Assembly (NCBI RefSeq): GCF_000741205.1
Contig: NZ_JGYW01000009.1
Span: forward strand, 80,140 to 144,139
Reading direction: 5' to 3'
DNA from: Bifidobacterium gallicum DSM 20093 = LMG 11596
GTDB lineage: Bacteria > Actinomycetota > Actinomycetes > Actinomycetales > Bifidobacteriaceae
Length of the DNA stretch: 64,000 nt
Part shown: one piece after another, positions 1-9,163 of the stretch
How positions within the stretch are numbered: position 1 is the stretch's first letter
Layout of the letters: each line of letters begins with the position of its first letter
Notes under the pieces: model-generated
The model's database searches: none
The model's input: the letters and a program-made list of their open reading frames with translations, nothing else
Told to the model about the DNA's origin: nothing
Program-made: the position numbers and the translations under genes

Positions 1-1103
1 TCATGCAGCATGTGCATGTAGCCGTCCAGGTAGGCGCTGTTGATGCCGTCGTAGGACGGGTCCTCACCAGCGTAGAACTCGTTGTCGCCTTGCACGTCCT
101 GGTAGGCATACGTCGTGAAGCGCATGTCGTAACGGCCCAGCGTCTTGCCTTCGTCCTTGAGCAGGTTCTTGCGGAACGTGTCAAGCTCGATGCGCAGACC
201 CTTGGCCATGATGAACTCGGCAGGCAGGCCGATCAGTTCGCTCATTTCGTTGGCCACAGCCTTCATGCGTTCCTGAGGCAGACGGTCACCCATCGTGATG
301 GCTTGCGAGAGCGTGTTGTCCACGAACTCGAACGCCTTGTCGAACCACTGGTGTTCGGTGTAGCCTTCGCCGGCCTTGCCGAAGTAGGCGGCGGTGGCCG
401 CATACACGGGCGTCATGCCCAGGTAATAAGCGTCGTTGCCCGACAGTGTTGGCGCATAGTCAAGAATCGTGGACTGTTCAATCACGCCGCGCACACCCAC
501 GCCATGCTCGCCGAGCATGCGGTAGACCACGGCGTTGCGCATCGTGCCGTAGGACTCGCCATACAGGTACAGCGGGCTGTTGAAACGGTTGTGCTTGCGC
601 AGCCACGCGATAATGCCACGCACAAACGCATCGCCATCACCGTCCACGCCCCAGACCTTCTTGCCGTCATACGACGGGTCAACACGCGAATAGCCCGTGC
701 CGAACGCGTCAATGAACACGAGGTCGGAAGCGCGCAGCAGCGTGTAGGGGTTGTCTTCGAGCTTGCCCACACCGTTGATATGCTTTTCGCCGTCATCAGG
801 CACGCGACGCGCACCCATGCCACCGATATTGACCATGTAGGAAGCGCCACCAGGGCCGCCATTCCAGCAGAATGTGACCGGACGGTCGCTCGTGTCGTCC
901 ATATCGGCGACCTGCGAGAACATGAACATGTTGCCAATGAACGCGTTGTCCTTGTCGCGCACGGGCAGCAGCTCGGCATAGGCCGTGTAGTCGATGCTTT
1001 CGCCGTCACCCTTCCAGGTCATCTTCTTGGAAGCGTCAGCCGGTTTCGCCTCTGGAGCCGGCTTCGGGGCTTCAGTGGTCTTTGTTGTAGTTTCGTCAGT
1101 CAT
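1..1103 (-). CDS. Peptidase S10 family serine carboxypeptidase, C-terminus outside window
   Basis: Reading from the ATG at 1103, the protein starts MTDETTTKTTEAPKPAPEAK and contains NGGPGGAS, the oxyanion-loop motif of serine carboxypeptidases, and GESYGT around the nucleophilic Ser. Both identify the S10 family, which removes C-terminal residues from peptides and sometimes acts as an acyltransferase. No signal peptide is visible, so action in the cytoplasm is likely; the first ~25 residues are Thr/Lys/Pro-rich. An AGGAG site lies 12 bases before the start. The gene lies 22 bp after the APC permease on the same strand, suggesting co-transcription with a peptide/amino-acid block (pepC and a C45 hydrolase lie further upstream). 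About 367 codons are seen; the 3' end is beyond base 1. The family call is firm, the substrate unknown. Confidence 0.88.
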   Translation of the reverse strand, partial: MTDETTTKTTEAPKPAPEAKPADASKKMTWKGDGESIDYTAYAELLPVRDKDNAFIGNMFMFSQVADMDDTSDRPVTFCWNGGPGGASYMVNIGGMGARRVPDDGEKHINGVGKLEDNPYTLLRASDLVFIDAFGTGYSRVDPSYDGKKVWGVDGDGDAFVRGIIAWLRKHNRFNSPLYLYGESYGTMRNAVVYRMLGEHGVGVRGVIEQSTILDYAPTLSGNDAYYLGMTPVYAATAAYFGKAGEGYTEHQWFDKAFEFVDNTLSQAITMGDRLPQERMKAVANEMSELIGLPAEFIMAKGLRIELDTFRKNLLKDEGKTLGRYDMRFTTYAYQDVQGDNEFYAGEDPSYDGINSAYLDGYMHMLH

Positions 1104-1125
1104 AATTGAGTAACACTCCTTGACA

Positions 1126-3384
1126 TTACTTGGTTGTGGAATCGGAATCCGTGGGGCTAGCCGTGGGCTTGGCTGCAGGCTTCGATGCGGGCTTGGCCGT
1201 GGTCGGCGTTGCCGGTTGGACTGGCGCGCTGGAGGCTGCCGGAGCTGCGGACTTCGCGTCGCTTGCGGCGGCGTGCGCCGCAGACTGTTGCAGCAGCTGC
1301 TCAGCGTACGTGGCCGACGCCTCAGCTTCACGAGCCTTCTGACGTGCGGCTTCAAGCAATGCGTCTTCCTCGGCACGGTTCTCTTCAGCCTGGGCGATGA
1401 CCTCATACTCATGGGCCTTGACGGAAGCGTCCTGGGCCGCGGCCTTCGCCTTGGCTTCGTCAGCAGCCGGATCGTCAGGCAGCTTGGCTGCGGCGATCAT
1501 GTCGGCAGGCGCCTGTGGCACATCAACTTCATCGCCGTGAGGTTCCATGACCACATGGTGCACAGGCTTGGGCGCGATGGCCACCGTCTTCATCTGGTTC
1601 ATGTTGCCAGTGAACACGGCGGCGCTGGTCTCAGCATCAGGCTCGCGTACACCTTCCTTTTCGAGCAGCTTCTCAACAGCGGCCGCATAGGCGGCCTGGT
1701 CCTTAGGATCAGGCAGGTCAATCTTCTCGTTCGGATCATAATGATGCTTGATCGGCATACCCATCGGGTCCTGGCCGGTAGACAGCAACGCCGTCGGAAT
1801 GTTCGATTCCACGCGGCCCGGCTTCTTCAAGCCTTCAATCTGCCAGGTGAACGGTGCGAACTGGTTCGACGGATCAACCCATTCCTTATGCTTGCGCGAA
1901 GCGCGGTACATCAGGAAGCACACGAACACCACGAATGCGATCAGGCAGATGATGATGATGTCGTATGCGGCGCCCGAACCGACTTCCTTCGCCAACTGTG
2001 CCGGAGGATACAAGGCCAACACAATCGCGAAGACCGAAGCGGCAATGCCCACAATCGTCACAATCCATGCGCCAACCATGCCGCCAGGCACCTTGAACGC
2101 ACGCGGACGGTTCGGCTGGTCGTAACGCAGCTTGATGAATGCCGTGAACATCAGGATGTAGTACATCATGTACAGGATCGTGATGGCCTGCGTGATCAAT
2201 GCGACAAAGCCTTCAACGTTCGGCAGGAAGAACACGACGAATGCGATCAACGTCATGAACAGCATCTGGAAGTACATCATGCGCGACGGCATGCCGTGCT
2301 TGTTGTTGTTCTGCAGGAACTTCGGCAGGAAGCCCGAACGGCCAGCCTGACCCAACATGTACGAAGGACCGGCAAGGTTCGTGATCAGGGCGGCGAACGA
2401 GTTCGCCATGCCCAAATACACAAACACGAGGTAGAGATCAGGGAAGCCGATTGTGGCGCCCAGGTCACGGTAGACCGTGTTCAGCGTGTACAGCAGGTTG
2501 ATCTGCGATTCAGGCACGATCATGGCGATGATCACGGTACCGATCACAAAGATCAAGAATGCGAGGATCATCGAGACGAACACGACAATCGGGAACTGCT
2601 TTCCAGGCTTCTTCAAGTCCTTGATATGGGCGGCGTTCATATCCACGCCAGCGAAGCTGAAGAACACGCCTGCAGCCAGCGACAGCGTAGCCATACCGTT
2701 CCACTTGGGCACAAAGCCCGACATTTCCATAGGAATAGCCGGATGATGGCCTTGGCACAGCCACACCACAGCCAGAATCATCATCACGGCCAACGGCAGG
2801 AATGTACCAAAAATCACACCATACTTGGCGATGTTCGCAAAAACCTTGACGCCCTTCGTGGCCAACCAGCAGATGAACCAGTAGTAGCACAGCCAACCGA
2901 GCATGATCGGCAAGGTCACGGTCCAGGGATGCGACTGTTCAGCAAAGTTCACAGCCCAGTCATAGTTGGTGGTGAAGAAGCCGATTGTGGCGGCCGAACC
3001 AGGAATGCCTGAACCGAACGAGAACGACGTCTGGAACCACAGGATCAACAAGCAGGAGATGGCCGGGAACGTGCCCAAGCCTTCACCGACCCATCGGAAG
3101 ATACCGCCACGCTGGCTCCAACCAGAAGCCAACTCTGCGGCGACCAGACCGGTCGGCACGAAGAACAAAATGCCACCGATCAGGAAGTAGGTAACAGCGG
3201 ACAGGCCGTAGAACGACATCTGCACGTCGTTGGCGATGCCGGCCAACGTCGTGACCGTCATCATGGTGAGCGCAAGCGTGGAAATCTTGCCAGTACCGGC
3301 TTGCACCGGTCGCTTGTCTGACTTGGCGGCTGCTACGTCCGCCTTGCTCGGTGTGTGCGCCGAGGCTGTTTGCGAATTACTCAT
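1126..3384 (-). CDS. APC superfamily amino acid permease, glutamate:GABA antiporter-like, with long charged C-terminal tail
   Basis: A 752-residue membrane protein. Residues ~35-505 hold about 12 hydrophobic segments with the APC-superfamily look, resembling the glutamate:GABA antiporter (GadC-like) branch. It would exchange or import amino acids across the cytoplasmic membrane. Residues ~510-752 form an unusual cytoplasmic tail, first Pro/Asp-rich, then Ala/Glu/Lys-rich with probable coiled coil (~640-700), ending in Pro/Ala/Thr/Ser repeats. That makes it ~250 residues longer than typical APC permeases. The start codon has a GGA seven bases upstream. It sits between pepC and a serine carboxypeptidase, so export or import of peptide-derived amino acids is a reasonable context reading. 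No gadB decarboxylase is present here, so true glutamate/GABA exchange is not shown. Confidence 0.85.
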   Translation of the reverse strand: MSNSQTASAHTPSKADVAAAKSDKRPVQAGTGKISTLALTMMTVTTLAGIANDVQMSFYGLSAVTYFLIGGILFFVPTGLVAAELASGWSQRGGIFRWVGEGLGTFPAISCLLILWFQTSFSFGSGIPGSAATIGFFTTNYDWAVNFAEQSHPWTVTLPIMLGWLCYYWFICWLATKGVKVFANIAKYGVIFGTFLPLAVMMILAVVWLCQGHHPAIPMEMSGFVPKWNGMATLSLAAGVFFSFAGVDMNAAHIKDLKKPGKQFPIVVFVSMILAFLIFVIGTVIIAMIVPESQINLLYTLNTVYRDLGATIGFPDLYLVFVYLGMANSFAALITNLAGPSYMLGQAGRSGFLPKFLQNNNKHGMPSRMMYFQMLFMTLIAFVVFFLPNVEGFVALITQAITILYMMYYILMFTAFIKLRYDQPNRPRAFKVPGGMVGAWIVTIVGIAASVFAIVLALYPPAQLAKEVGSGAAYDIIIICLIAFVVFVCFLMYRASRKHKEWVDPSNQFAPFTWQIEGLKKPGRVESNIPTALLSTGQDPMGMPIKHHYDPNEKIDLPDPKDQAAYAAAVEKLLEKEGVREPDAETSAAVFTGNMNQMKTVAIAPKPVHHVVMEPHGDEVDVPQAPADMIAAAKLPDDPAADEAKAKAAAQDASVKAHEYEVIAQAEENRAEEDALLEAARQKAREAEASATYAEQLLQQSAAHAAASDAKSAAPAASSAPVQPATPTTAKPASKPAAKPTASPTDSDSTTK

Positions 3385-3426
3385 GAGAATTCCGATGTTT
3401 AAAAATTTGGGGGGTTAATTGGTAGG

Positions 3427-3463
3427 GCGGAGGGCGGCCGGCTCACAGCCAGCCGTCCTCCGC
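3427..3463 (-). terminator. Stem-loop between pepC and the permease
   Basis: GCGGAGG (3427-3433) pairs with CCTCCGC (3457-3463). Inside it CGGC/GCCG and GGCT/AGCC pair around a CAC loop with two single mismatches. There is no clear U-tract, so it may be an attenuator or mRNA processing stem rather than a full terminator. Confidence 0.5.
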
Positions 3464-3479
3464 AGCAAGTGAGGAAGAC

Positions 3480-4835
3480 TCACGGTTCCGGGTTGAACGG
3501 GCTCCAGTACGGCATGACTTCGGGCTCAGTCTCGAGCACCTGCTGGTACTCCTGTGGCAGGAACTCCTTGCGCACGCCAATCTCGAACATGTATTCGTCG
3601 AACCACTTATCGTCCATGATGAAGTAGCCCTGATGGCCAACTTCCTTGTTATGGGCTTCGGTGCCCCACGAGTTCTCGATCTTCCAACGGATCGGCTTGC
3701 CATCGGCATCCATGTCAACGCCGGCAATCAGCATGGCGTGGGTCGGCAGCGCCTGGTATGTCACGAAGCGCTCGCCCTTGTCCATCGTCCACTTGATGCC
3801 GAACATCTTCTCGTAGTCATAGAGGTTGCACGACAGAATACCCTTCGTGAAGTCGGCATCCTGCGTCACGTCGCAGCCGAACCACACGGGCTCGCCAGCC
3901 TTGAGCTGCTCAATGGCTGCTGCCTTGAACACGTCCATCGGCACGTTCACATAGTGCAGGTAACGCTTGGAACCGATGATTTCACCAGTCATGTCGATCG
4001 TGTAGAGCTTGCCGTACGGCGTCTGCTCGGTCGGCAGGTTCATCACGCCCACGTAATCCTCAAGCTTGATGCCCACATACTTCTTGTAGAACTCAAGCGG
4101 CGTCAGGTTGCGGTCGACGTGGTAGTTGTTGTCCTTGTCGCGGTATTCGAAATCGAACTTCTCCGGCGGCTCACCCATGCTCACGGCGAGCACGCGGTAG
4201 ATTTCGTTGAGGAACGTCAGGCGGGCTTCGTTGAGCTTTTCTTCGCTGGCGCGCTCATGCACGAGGGCACGCAGAGCCAGTGCGTCCTGACGCAGCATCT
4301 TGTTGAGCACGGCGTTGAGTTCAGCCGTGTTCTTCGTCACCGCGGTGTCGGGCATGATGTTCAGCGGCATCACACCGTACTTTTCAACGAGGGCCACGAT
4401 CGGGTCGAAATCGCCGCCGTCCTGCTGCGGCGTCTGCATCAGGAAGGTCACGCGACGGTCGTTGATATCGGAATCAGCGCAGTCGATGATGCTCTTCATG
4501 AACAGGTTCGCCTTCTCGAGCTTGTCGAAGAAGAAGTTGTAGTTTTGCGAAAGCTGGAACTGTCCCTTGGGCAGCTTAAGGTCCTTCTCGACCTTGTGGC
4601 GCATCCAGTTCAGGCATGAATACATCCAGCAACGTCCCGACTGCTGCTGGTTGGAGACGGCTTCGTCATCCACGTCGATCGAGAACACGAACGGGTTGTC
4701 GGTCACGCTGACAACCTCGCGTTCCGAGCTGGCGTTGATGCCGTTGGCTTTGACGGCGATCTCAGCGATGTGCTGGGCCTCCGCCTTCTTGTAGGCTGCG
4801 GACATCGCCGCAAGATCCTGCTTGGTGAGTTCCAT
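3480..4835 (-). CDS. pepC: Aminopeptidase C (bleomycin hydrolase family, peptidase C1B)
   Basis: The 451-residue protein is the usual length for PepC, a cytoplasmic cysteine aminopeptidase that trims N-terminal residues from peptides and forms a hexameric barrel. The papain-like triad is visible: Cys69 in QSGRCWMYS, His367 in LPTHAMLIAG and Asn388 in KIENSWG. The C-terminus reaches into the active site in this family; here the protein ends NPEP. An AAGGG ribosome site precedes the ATG. It follows the C45 hydrolase gene and precedes the APC permease on the same strand, with a stem-loop after it. Identification is secure. Confidence 0.95.
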   Translation of the reverse strand: MELTKQDLAAMSAAYKKAEAQHIAEIAVKANGINASSEREVVSVTDNPFVFSIDVDDEAVSNQQQSGRCWMYSCLNWMRHKVEKDLKLPKGQFQLSQNYNFFFDKLEKANLFMKSIIDCADSDINDRRVTFLMQTPQQDGGDFDPIVALVEKYGVMPLNIMPDTAVTKNTAELNAVLNKMLRQDALALRALVHERASEEKLNEARLTFLNEIYRVLAVSMGEPPEKFDFEYRDKDNNYHVDRNLTPLEFYKKYVGIKLEDYVGVMNLPTEQTPYGKLYTIDMTGEIIGSKRYLHYVNVPMDVFKAAAIEQLKAGEPVWFGCDVTQDADFTKGILSCNLYDYEKMFGIKWTMDKGERFVTYQALPTHAMLIAGVDMDADGKPIRWKIENSWGTEAHNKEVGHQGYFIMDDKWFDEYMFEIGVRKEFLPQEYQQVLETEPEVMPYWSPFNPEP

Positions 4836-4870
4836 TGCTATTTACCCTTTCTCAAGTCCAGCAAGCTGGA

Positions 4871-4888
4871 CGCCCGTCCGGTCGGGCG
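4871..4888. terminator. Small palindromic stem between the C45 hydrolase gene and pepC
   Basis: CGCCCG (4871-4876) and CGGGCG (4883-4888) form a short GC stem around a six-base loop, in the 144-bp gap between two minus-strand genes. A weak terminator or processing site is possible; there is no U-run. Confidence 0.35.
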
Positions 4889-4979
4889 GGTTATGGTTGG
4901 TATTCCGCGGCCCGTACGTGGGTTGCGGAAGTATATATTGTTTTATTTCTGTGGCCGCTGCAGTGACGTTCCTGGCGAA

Positions 4980-6335
4980 TCAGTCGAACAACGTCCAAGG
5001 CTGGGACGGACGGGACTTGAGGTAGCCCTTCTGCCAATTCCACTGCGGATGCTGGGCCATGAACGCGTCGGCGTCGAACGGTTCGCCGTCAGCGCGGCCG
5101 AAAATGCCCCACATACGCAAGTTGTCGATGTCGTCTGCCGACGCGCACTTGCCGTCCACGGAACCTGCCGGATAGAACGGCGTGTTCCACACGGCGTGCG
5201 GATCGGAAACGTAAGGCTGCGGATCGCAGTCATAATGCGCGCAAATATCGCGCGAGCTGGCGCATTCATACCCCAGATACGGGTCGAACTTGTCAGCAAG
5301 AATGCGCTTGGCCACGTCGTCGTCGATCGTGCCCGAAACTTGCGGCATGAGCTGCTCGAAGCGGGCGCGACGGGCGCCTGTCTGCTGGCGCACGTCGTTG
5401 TAGCCGTTGTCCACACACTCGAGATTGCGGATCTTCGGGTTGTGACACGCGTTGCAGCCGTAGAAGTAGCCGTCCTTGGAACGCAGGACCTCGCTGAACT
5501 GCAGGCCTTGCTCGAACCGCGCGATGTCACCCGAATTGGCGTCGCACAGCAACCAAATGTTGGCGTAGCCGCCGTTGTTGCCCTTGTTGCAGATGTCAAT
5601 CCACTCGTCGATCGTGTCGGCGTACTGCGTGGCCTTGCGGGCGCGCACATACTCGGGGATGCCGTCAATGTCATAGCCCACGAAACCGGCGATTGTCGTC
5701 TCGGTGATACCCAAGCCGGCGTCCGTGACGTAGAAGTCCATCATCGACGCGATGTAGCCGGGCACCGTCTGCATCTTGATCGCGTGACCCTTGGCCGGCT
5801 TGATGCACTCGCAGACGTTGAAATACTGGCCGCTCCAGAACTCGTCAAAGCTCTCGTGCGCGATGACGGGGCGACCGTCCTTCGTGGCCGAACCAGTGGC
5901 CACAAAACCCGAGCAGTGCGAGCTCTTCGGCACGAGCGAGTTGTTGCCGTAGTTGGAAGCGACCATCGGCCACCAGTAGCCGGTCATTTCCATCCAGGCG
6001 TTCCAACCGATCACATCGTCGAGCGTGGTGGGCGTGCCGCCTGCAGTGAAGCCGTCGGCCATGCCCTGCATTTCGTCGAGGTATTCCTGCTCGATCTTGT
6101 CTTTATGCAGCTTGACAGCTTGATCTACGAAGAACGAGTAGTCCATGCCGAACGATTCGAGCGTCATATGCGTGTAGACGCGAATCGCGTCCGCGAACTC
6201 GTCGGCCAGCAGATAGCCATGCTGGAAGCCGATTTCATACGGCTCACCAGTCACTGTGATGTAGTGCCAACCGTTAATGTCTTGTCGTGTCGCCTTATCG
6301 ACGATTGCCTGTTGGGCTTGCGTCAAATCAGCCAT
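4980..6335 (-). CDS. C45-type Ntn hydrolase (acyltransferase/phospholipase B-like)
   Basis: A 451-residue protein of the N-terminal-nucleophile hydrolase fold. The key stretch is HCSGFVATGSATKDGRPVIA, where Cys141 is the expected nucleophile exposed by autocleavage, as in C45 (isopenicillin-N acyltransferase-like) and phospholipase B-like proteins. No signal peptide is seen. The N-terminal ~140 residues, with the conserved FQHGYLLADE element, would be the propeptide half. Substrate cannot be read from sequence; N-acyl amino acids or small peptides fit the neighbours (pepC, an amino acid permease, a carboxypeptidase). The ATG has AAGGGA nine bases upstream. It is probably the first gene of this minus-strand block, since a 0.5-kb non-coding region lies upstream. 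Confidence 0.75.
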   Translation of the reverse strand: MADLTQAQQAIVDKATRQDINGWHYITVTGEPYEIGFQHGYLLADEFADAIRVYTHMTLESFGMDYSFFVDQAVKLHKDKIEQEYLDEMQGMADGFTAGGTPTTLDDVIGWNAWMEMTGYWWPMVASNYGNNSLVPKSSHCSGFVATGSATKDGRPVIAHESFDEFWSGQYFNVCECIKPAKGHAIKMQTVPGYIASMMDFYVTDAGLGITETTIAGFVGYDIDGIPEYVRARKATQYADTIDEWIDICNKGNNGGYANIWLLCDANSGDIARFEQGLQFSEVLRSKDGYFYGCNACHNPKIRNLECVDNGYNDVRQQTGARRARFEQLMPQVSGTIDDDVAKRILADKFDPYLGYECASSRDICAHYDCDPQPYVSDPHAVWNTPFYPAGSVDGKCASADDIDNLRMWGIFGRADGEPFDADAFMAQHPQWNWQKGYLKSRPSQPWTLFD

Positions 6336-6861
6336 GTGCGTCCCTTAAGCGAGTCTGTGCGAAAAACCGGCATACCGCGCTCCCCCTGATTGCCGGGCAC
6401 CCGACCCTCATGGGCCGCGGCAGTTACCACAATCATGATGGGGGGCGCGACGCATCAGCTTCCAACAACCGGCAGGTTCCAACCTGTTGGCAGCCGATGC
6501 GCCGGCCACGCTTCTTGTTTCCCCAATCTCTAAATTAGGGCTTGGCGGCTGGCTGTATTCACAGGTTTCCCTGCGGCGCAACAGGCGCGATGCGGCGTAA
6601 AAAAGTACTCAAAGTTCGCTGAATCCCGCACCGATGACACAAAACCGCGCAACATTGCCGATTTAAGGAAGTTCATTGGTTGACCAATACAGAAAACATG
6701 CGCATGAAACAGTGGCATTTTCGAGCAATTATGCCGATTTTCCCAGCTTGTTTCAAGAAATATGCAAATGGTCGCGGCGTCATACCCCCGTGGCGATTAT
6801 CGGGATACATGGCGCCATGGCGTGCATGGTGACGCTGCCATGACGCACGCCAAATAACACA
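6336..6861. other. Non-coding region between def and the peptidase block
   Basis: About 525 bp without a credible gene on either strand. It should hold the promoter of the C45 hydrolase gene. Visible structure: a palindromic block at 6462-6490, an imperfect hairpin at 6819-6851 (GGCGTGC/GCACGCC), and AT-richer sequence at about 6595-6780. Confidence 0.6.
6462..6490. promoter_or_regulatory. Palindromic operator-like element upstream of the C45 hydrolase gene
   Basis: CAGGTT-CC-AACCTG is centred at 6479-6480 and is enclosed by CCAACA (6462-6467) and TGTTGG (6485-6490). It lies 127-155 bases upstream of the hydrolase start. This could be a regulator site or a leader-RNA stem; no promoter boxes were convincing. 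Confidence 0.3.
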
Positions 6862-6891
6862 GTGGGGATGCTCGCAAAGCGACATCCCCAC
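6862..6891 (-). terminator. Terminator hairpin after def
   Basis: GTGGGGATG (6862-6870) pairs perfectly with CATCCCCAC (6883-6891), and TCGC/GCGA extends the stem inside around an AAA loop. On the minus strand it starts 33 bases after the def stop and is followed by a moderately T-rich stretch. Confidence 0.75.
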
Positions 6892-6924
6892 AACAGCATT
6901 GAGGCAATAGGCCTGGTTGAATCG

Positions 6925-7572
6925 TTAGAGTGTGAAACCCAGTTCGACGGACGCGTCGACGGGCACGGGATCGTAACTCCAATACTCGTCGAGGTTCTCA
7001 TCGGTCGTCAACGAACGAATCTCAGCTTTGTCAATGTAGATTTCACCGCTCAAATGGTCGGTTTCATGCTGGAAGATGCGCGCGGGCCAACCATGCAACG
7101 GTTCGTCATGACGAACCCCCTGTTCATCGGTCCAATGCGCCATGATATCGACATAACGTTCGCGCACCGCTTGGAATCCCGGGAAACTCAAGCAGCCCTC
7201 AAAGAACTTGGCCGTCTTGTCTCCCACCGGGTCATACGACGGGTTGATAATCACATGGAACGGGAACTCGGCGAATTCACGCGGGTCGTCATCATATTCC
7301 TCGCTCGTATGGTCTTCCACCACGGCGAAAGCCAATGACAATCCGATTTGTGGCGCCGCCACACCCACGCCCGGAGCGTCCAGCATCGTCACACGCATGG
7401 CCTCAATCAGCTTGGCCAGTGTCTTGGCGCTCAACTGGCCCACATATGGTTCGGCTTGCGCGCGCAATACGGGGTCGCCCACTTCAACCATGGGCAGCGG
7501 TTGCGCCTTGTGGGCTTTGAGCAAGTGCTCAACTTCTCGGTTCAGTCCAAGATCGACTGATGAACGGTTCAT
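6925..7572 (-). CDS. def: Peptide deformylase
   Basis: This metalloenzyme removes the formyl group from the N-terminal Met of new proteins. All three motifs are present: GVGVAAPQIG (motif 1), EGCLSFPG (motif 2, Cys ligand) and QHETDHLSG (motif 3, two His ligands and catalytic Glu). The start chosen is the ATG at 7572, because GAAGGA lies six bases upstream; two in-frame ATGs at 7593 and 7590 lack a ribosome site. The resulting 215-residue protein fits an actinobacterial deformylase with a C-terminal extension. It follows glmM on the same strand but is separated from it by a very strong hairpin, so it may have its own promoter. Confidence 0.95.
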   Translation of the reverse strand: MNRSSVDLGLNREVEHLLKAHKAQPLPMVEVGDPVLRAQAEPYVGQLSAKTLAKLIEAMRVTMLDAPGVGVAAPQIGLSLAFAVVEDHTSEEYDDDPREFAEFPFHVIINPSYDPVGDKTAKFFEGCLSFPGFQAVRERYVDIMAHWTDEQGVRHDEPLHGWPARIFQHETDHLSGEIYIDKAEIRSLTTDENLDEYWSYDPVPVDASVELGFTL

Positions 7573-7610
7573 GAGGGGTCCTTCATTCATCACTATGACA
7601 TCAATGCTAC

Positions 7611-7661
7611 GGGCGGCGCATGGGCATGGAGCGGGATGCGCTCCATGCCCATGCGCCGCCC
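7611..7661. terminator. 22-bp perfect hairpin between glmM and def
   Basis: Bases 7611-7632 (starting GGGCGGCGCATGG) and 7640-7661 are perfect reverse complements around a seven-base loop. The stem is far longer than a normal terminator and has no U-tract. It lies downstream of the glmM stop and 39 bases upstream of the def start. It may end glmM transcripts or be a small mobile-type palindrome. Confidence 0.7.
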
Positions 7662-7777
7662 TACATCATGATGCCTGCGTAGGGGGTATAGCTATGATTC
7701 TAGGAACCGCCCCTGTACGAATGCTGCAAAATTGGTGCGCAGTTGCCCCGATACGGCTGATCAGTGTGATCGCATGC

Positions 7778-9163
7778 TCATAATGCCAACTCTTGTGCGA
7801 CGACCTGAGCCAATCGCGAACACACCTCATCGGCCTGCTCTTGCGTGGCGGCTTCGGCCATCACGCGCACCAACGGCTCGGTGCCTGAAGCGCGCAACAG
7901 CACACGGCCCGTCTCGCCAAGCAGCTGCTCTTCGCGTGCAATGGCTTGCTGGACTTTGGCATTGTCGTTGACTGCCGTCTTGTCAACATTGGGGACGTTG
8001 ACCAAGGTTTGTGGTAGTTGCGGGAAGTCCGCGGCCAGCTCTTTGAGGCTCTTGCCGGACTGTACCACCTCGTTGCATAGCGTCAAGGCTGTCAACGTGC
8101 CGTCACCTGTGGTCGCGAACTCGCGGTTGATCACATGGCCTGACTGCTCCCCTCCCAACGAGTAGTTGCCGCGCAACATTTCCTCAAGCACGTAACGGTC
8201 GCCCACGCCGGTTTCCACCGTGGCGATGCCCATGTCCTTGAGTGCGAGCTTGAGGCCAAGATTGCTCATAACGGTCACCACAAGCGTGTCGTGGTTGAGC
8301 TTGCCTTGACGCTTCTTCGCACGAGCCAGGATACCCATGATCTGGTCGCCGTTGACAAGGTTGCCATCCTCGTCCACCGCCAAACAGCGGTCGGCGTCAC
8401 CATCAAATGCCACGCCCAATGCCGCGTCGGAAGCCTTGACCATGGCCTGCAGCTGTTCAGGATGCGTCGATCCGGCGTTCTTGTTGATGTTGTAGCCGTC
8501 CGGAGACGCGTTGATCACAATCACATCGGCACCCGCACGGCGCAATGCTTCAGGAGCCACAACGGACGTCGCGCCGTTGGCGCAGTCGGCCACAATTTTC
8601 AATCCCTTGAGCGGCTTGGGCTGGACTTGGTCGGCGCCAATGGGTGCGATTGTTGACACGAGATGGTCAATATAAAGGTTCGTGGCTGTTGTTGAATCAT
8701 GGCTGATGCGGCCTACGCCCGCGCCGGTGGGACGCTCCCAATCCTGGCCCAGCACCTGTTCAATTTCGTCTTCCTTCGTATCGGGCAGTTTGAAGCCGCC
8801 ACGCGCGAAGAATTTGATGCCGTTGTCGGGCATCGGATTGTGGGAGGCGGAAATCACAGCGCCCATCTCCACGTTCAGCACGCTCGTCAAATACGCCACG
8901 CCCGGGGTCGGGATGATGCCCGCATCAATCACATCGAAACCGCCGGCGCTCATGCCTGCTGACAACGCTGCCGCAAGAAAATCGCCCGACACACGCGTAT
9001 CCCTGCCCACGAGCGCGCGGCGACGACCTTCGGGTTGGCCAGTGCGGTTGCCCTCGTCGCCGAGCACACGCACAGCCGCGTCTCCCAAATCCAAAGCCAA
9101 CTGGGCCGTCAGGGCACGGTTGGCCAATCCACGAACACCATCGGTTCCAAACATACGGGGCAT
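7778..9163 (-). CDS. glmM: Phosphoglucosamine mutase
   Basis: GlmM converts glucosamine-6-phosphate to glucosamine-1-phosphate for UDP-GlcNAc and peptidoglycan synthesis. The phosphohexomutase marks are all present: FGTDGVRG at the N-terminus, the phosphoserine loop ISASHNP (Ser107 from the chosen start), the metal loop DGDADR, the sugar-binding GEQSGH, and the phosphate-binding RASGTEPLVRV near the C-terminus. The start at 9163 (MPRMFGTDG) is chosen because GAGGA lies just upstream and the product (461 residues) matches the family; an upstream in-frame start would add 15 unrelated residues. It is read towards def. Confidence 0.95.
   Translation of the reverse strand: MPRMFGTDGVRGLANRALTAQLALDLGDAAVRVLGDEGNRTGQPEGRRRALVGRDTRVSGDFLAAALSAGMSAGGFDVIDAGIIPTPGVAYLTSVLNVEMGAVISASHNPMPDNGIKFFARGGFKLPDTKEDEIEQVLGQDWERPTGAGVGRISHDSTTATNLYIDHLVSTIAPIGADQVQPKPLKGLKIVADCANGATSVVAPEALRRAGADVIVINASPDGYNINKNAGSTHPEQLQAMVKASDAALGVAFDGDADRCLAVDEDGNLVNGDQIMGILARAKKRQGKLNHDTLVVTVMSNLGLKLALKDMGIATVETGVGDRYVLEEMLRGNYSLGGEQSGHVINREFATTGDGTLTALTLCNEVVQSGKSLKELAADFPQLPQTLVNVPNVDKTAVNDNAKVQQAIAREEQLLGETGRVLLRASGTEPLVRVMAEAATQEQADEVCSRLAQVVAQELAL

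Noticed and set aside
3-1109. 368-codon gene on the plus strand at the left edge
   Set aside because: It is the antisense frame of the serine carboxypeptidase, with His/Val/Arg-rich composition typical of reverse frames of GC-rich genes.
1120-3012. 630-codon plus-strand frame over the APC permease
   Set aside because: It is antisense to a clear multi-span permease, and its translation is Arg/His/Gln-rich without domains.
6595-6720. tRNA or small RNA gene in the def/peptidase gap
   Set aside because: A TTCGNNTC-like stretch was considered, but no cloverleaf, anticodon arm or acceptor pairing could be made.
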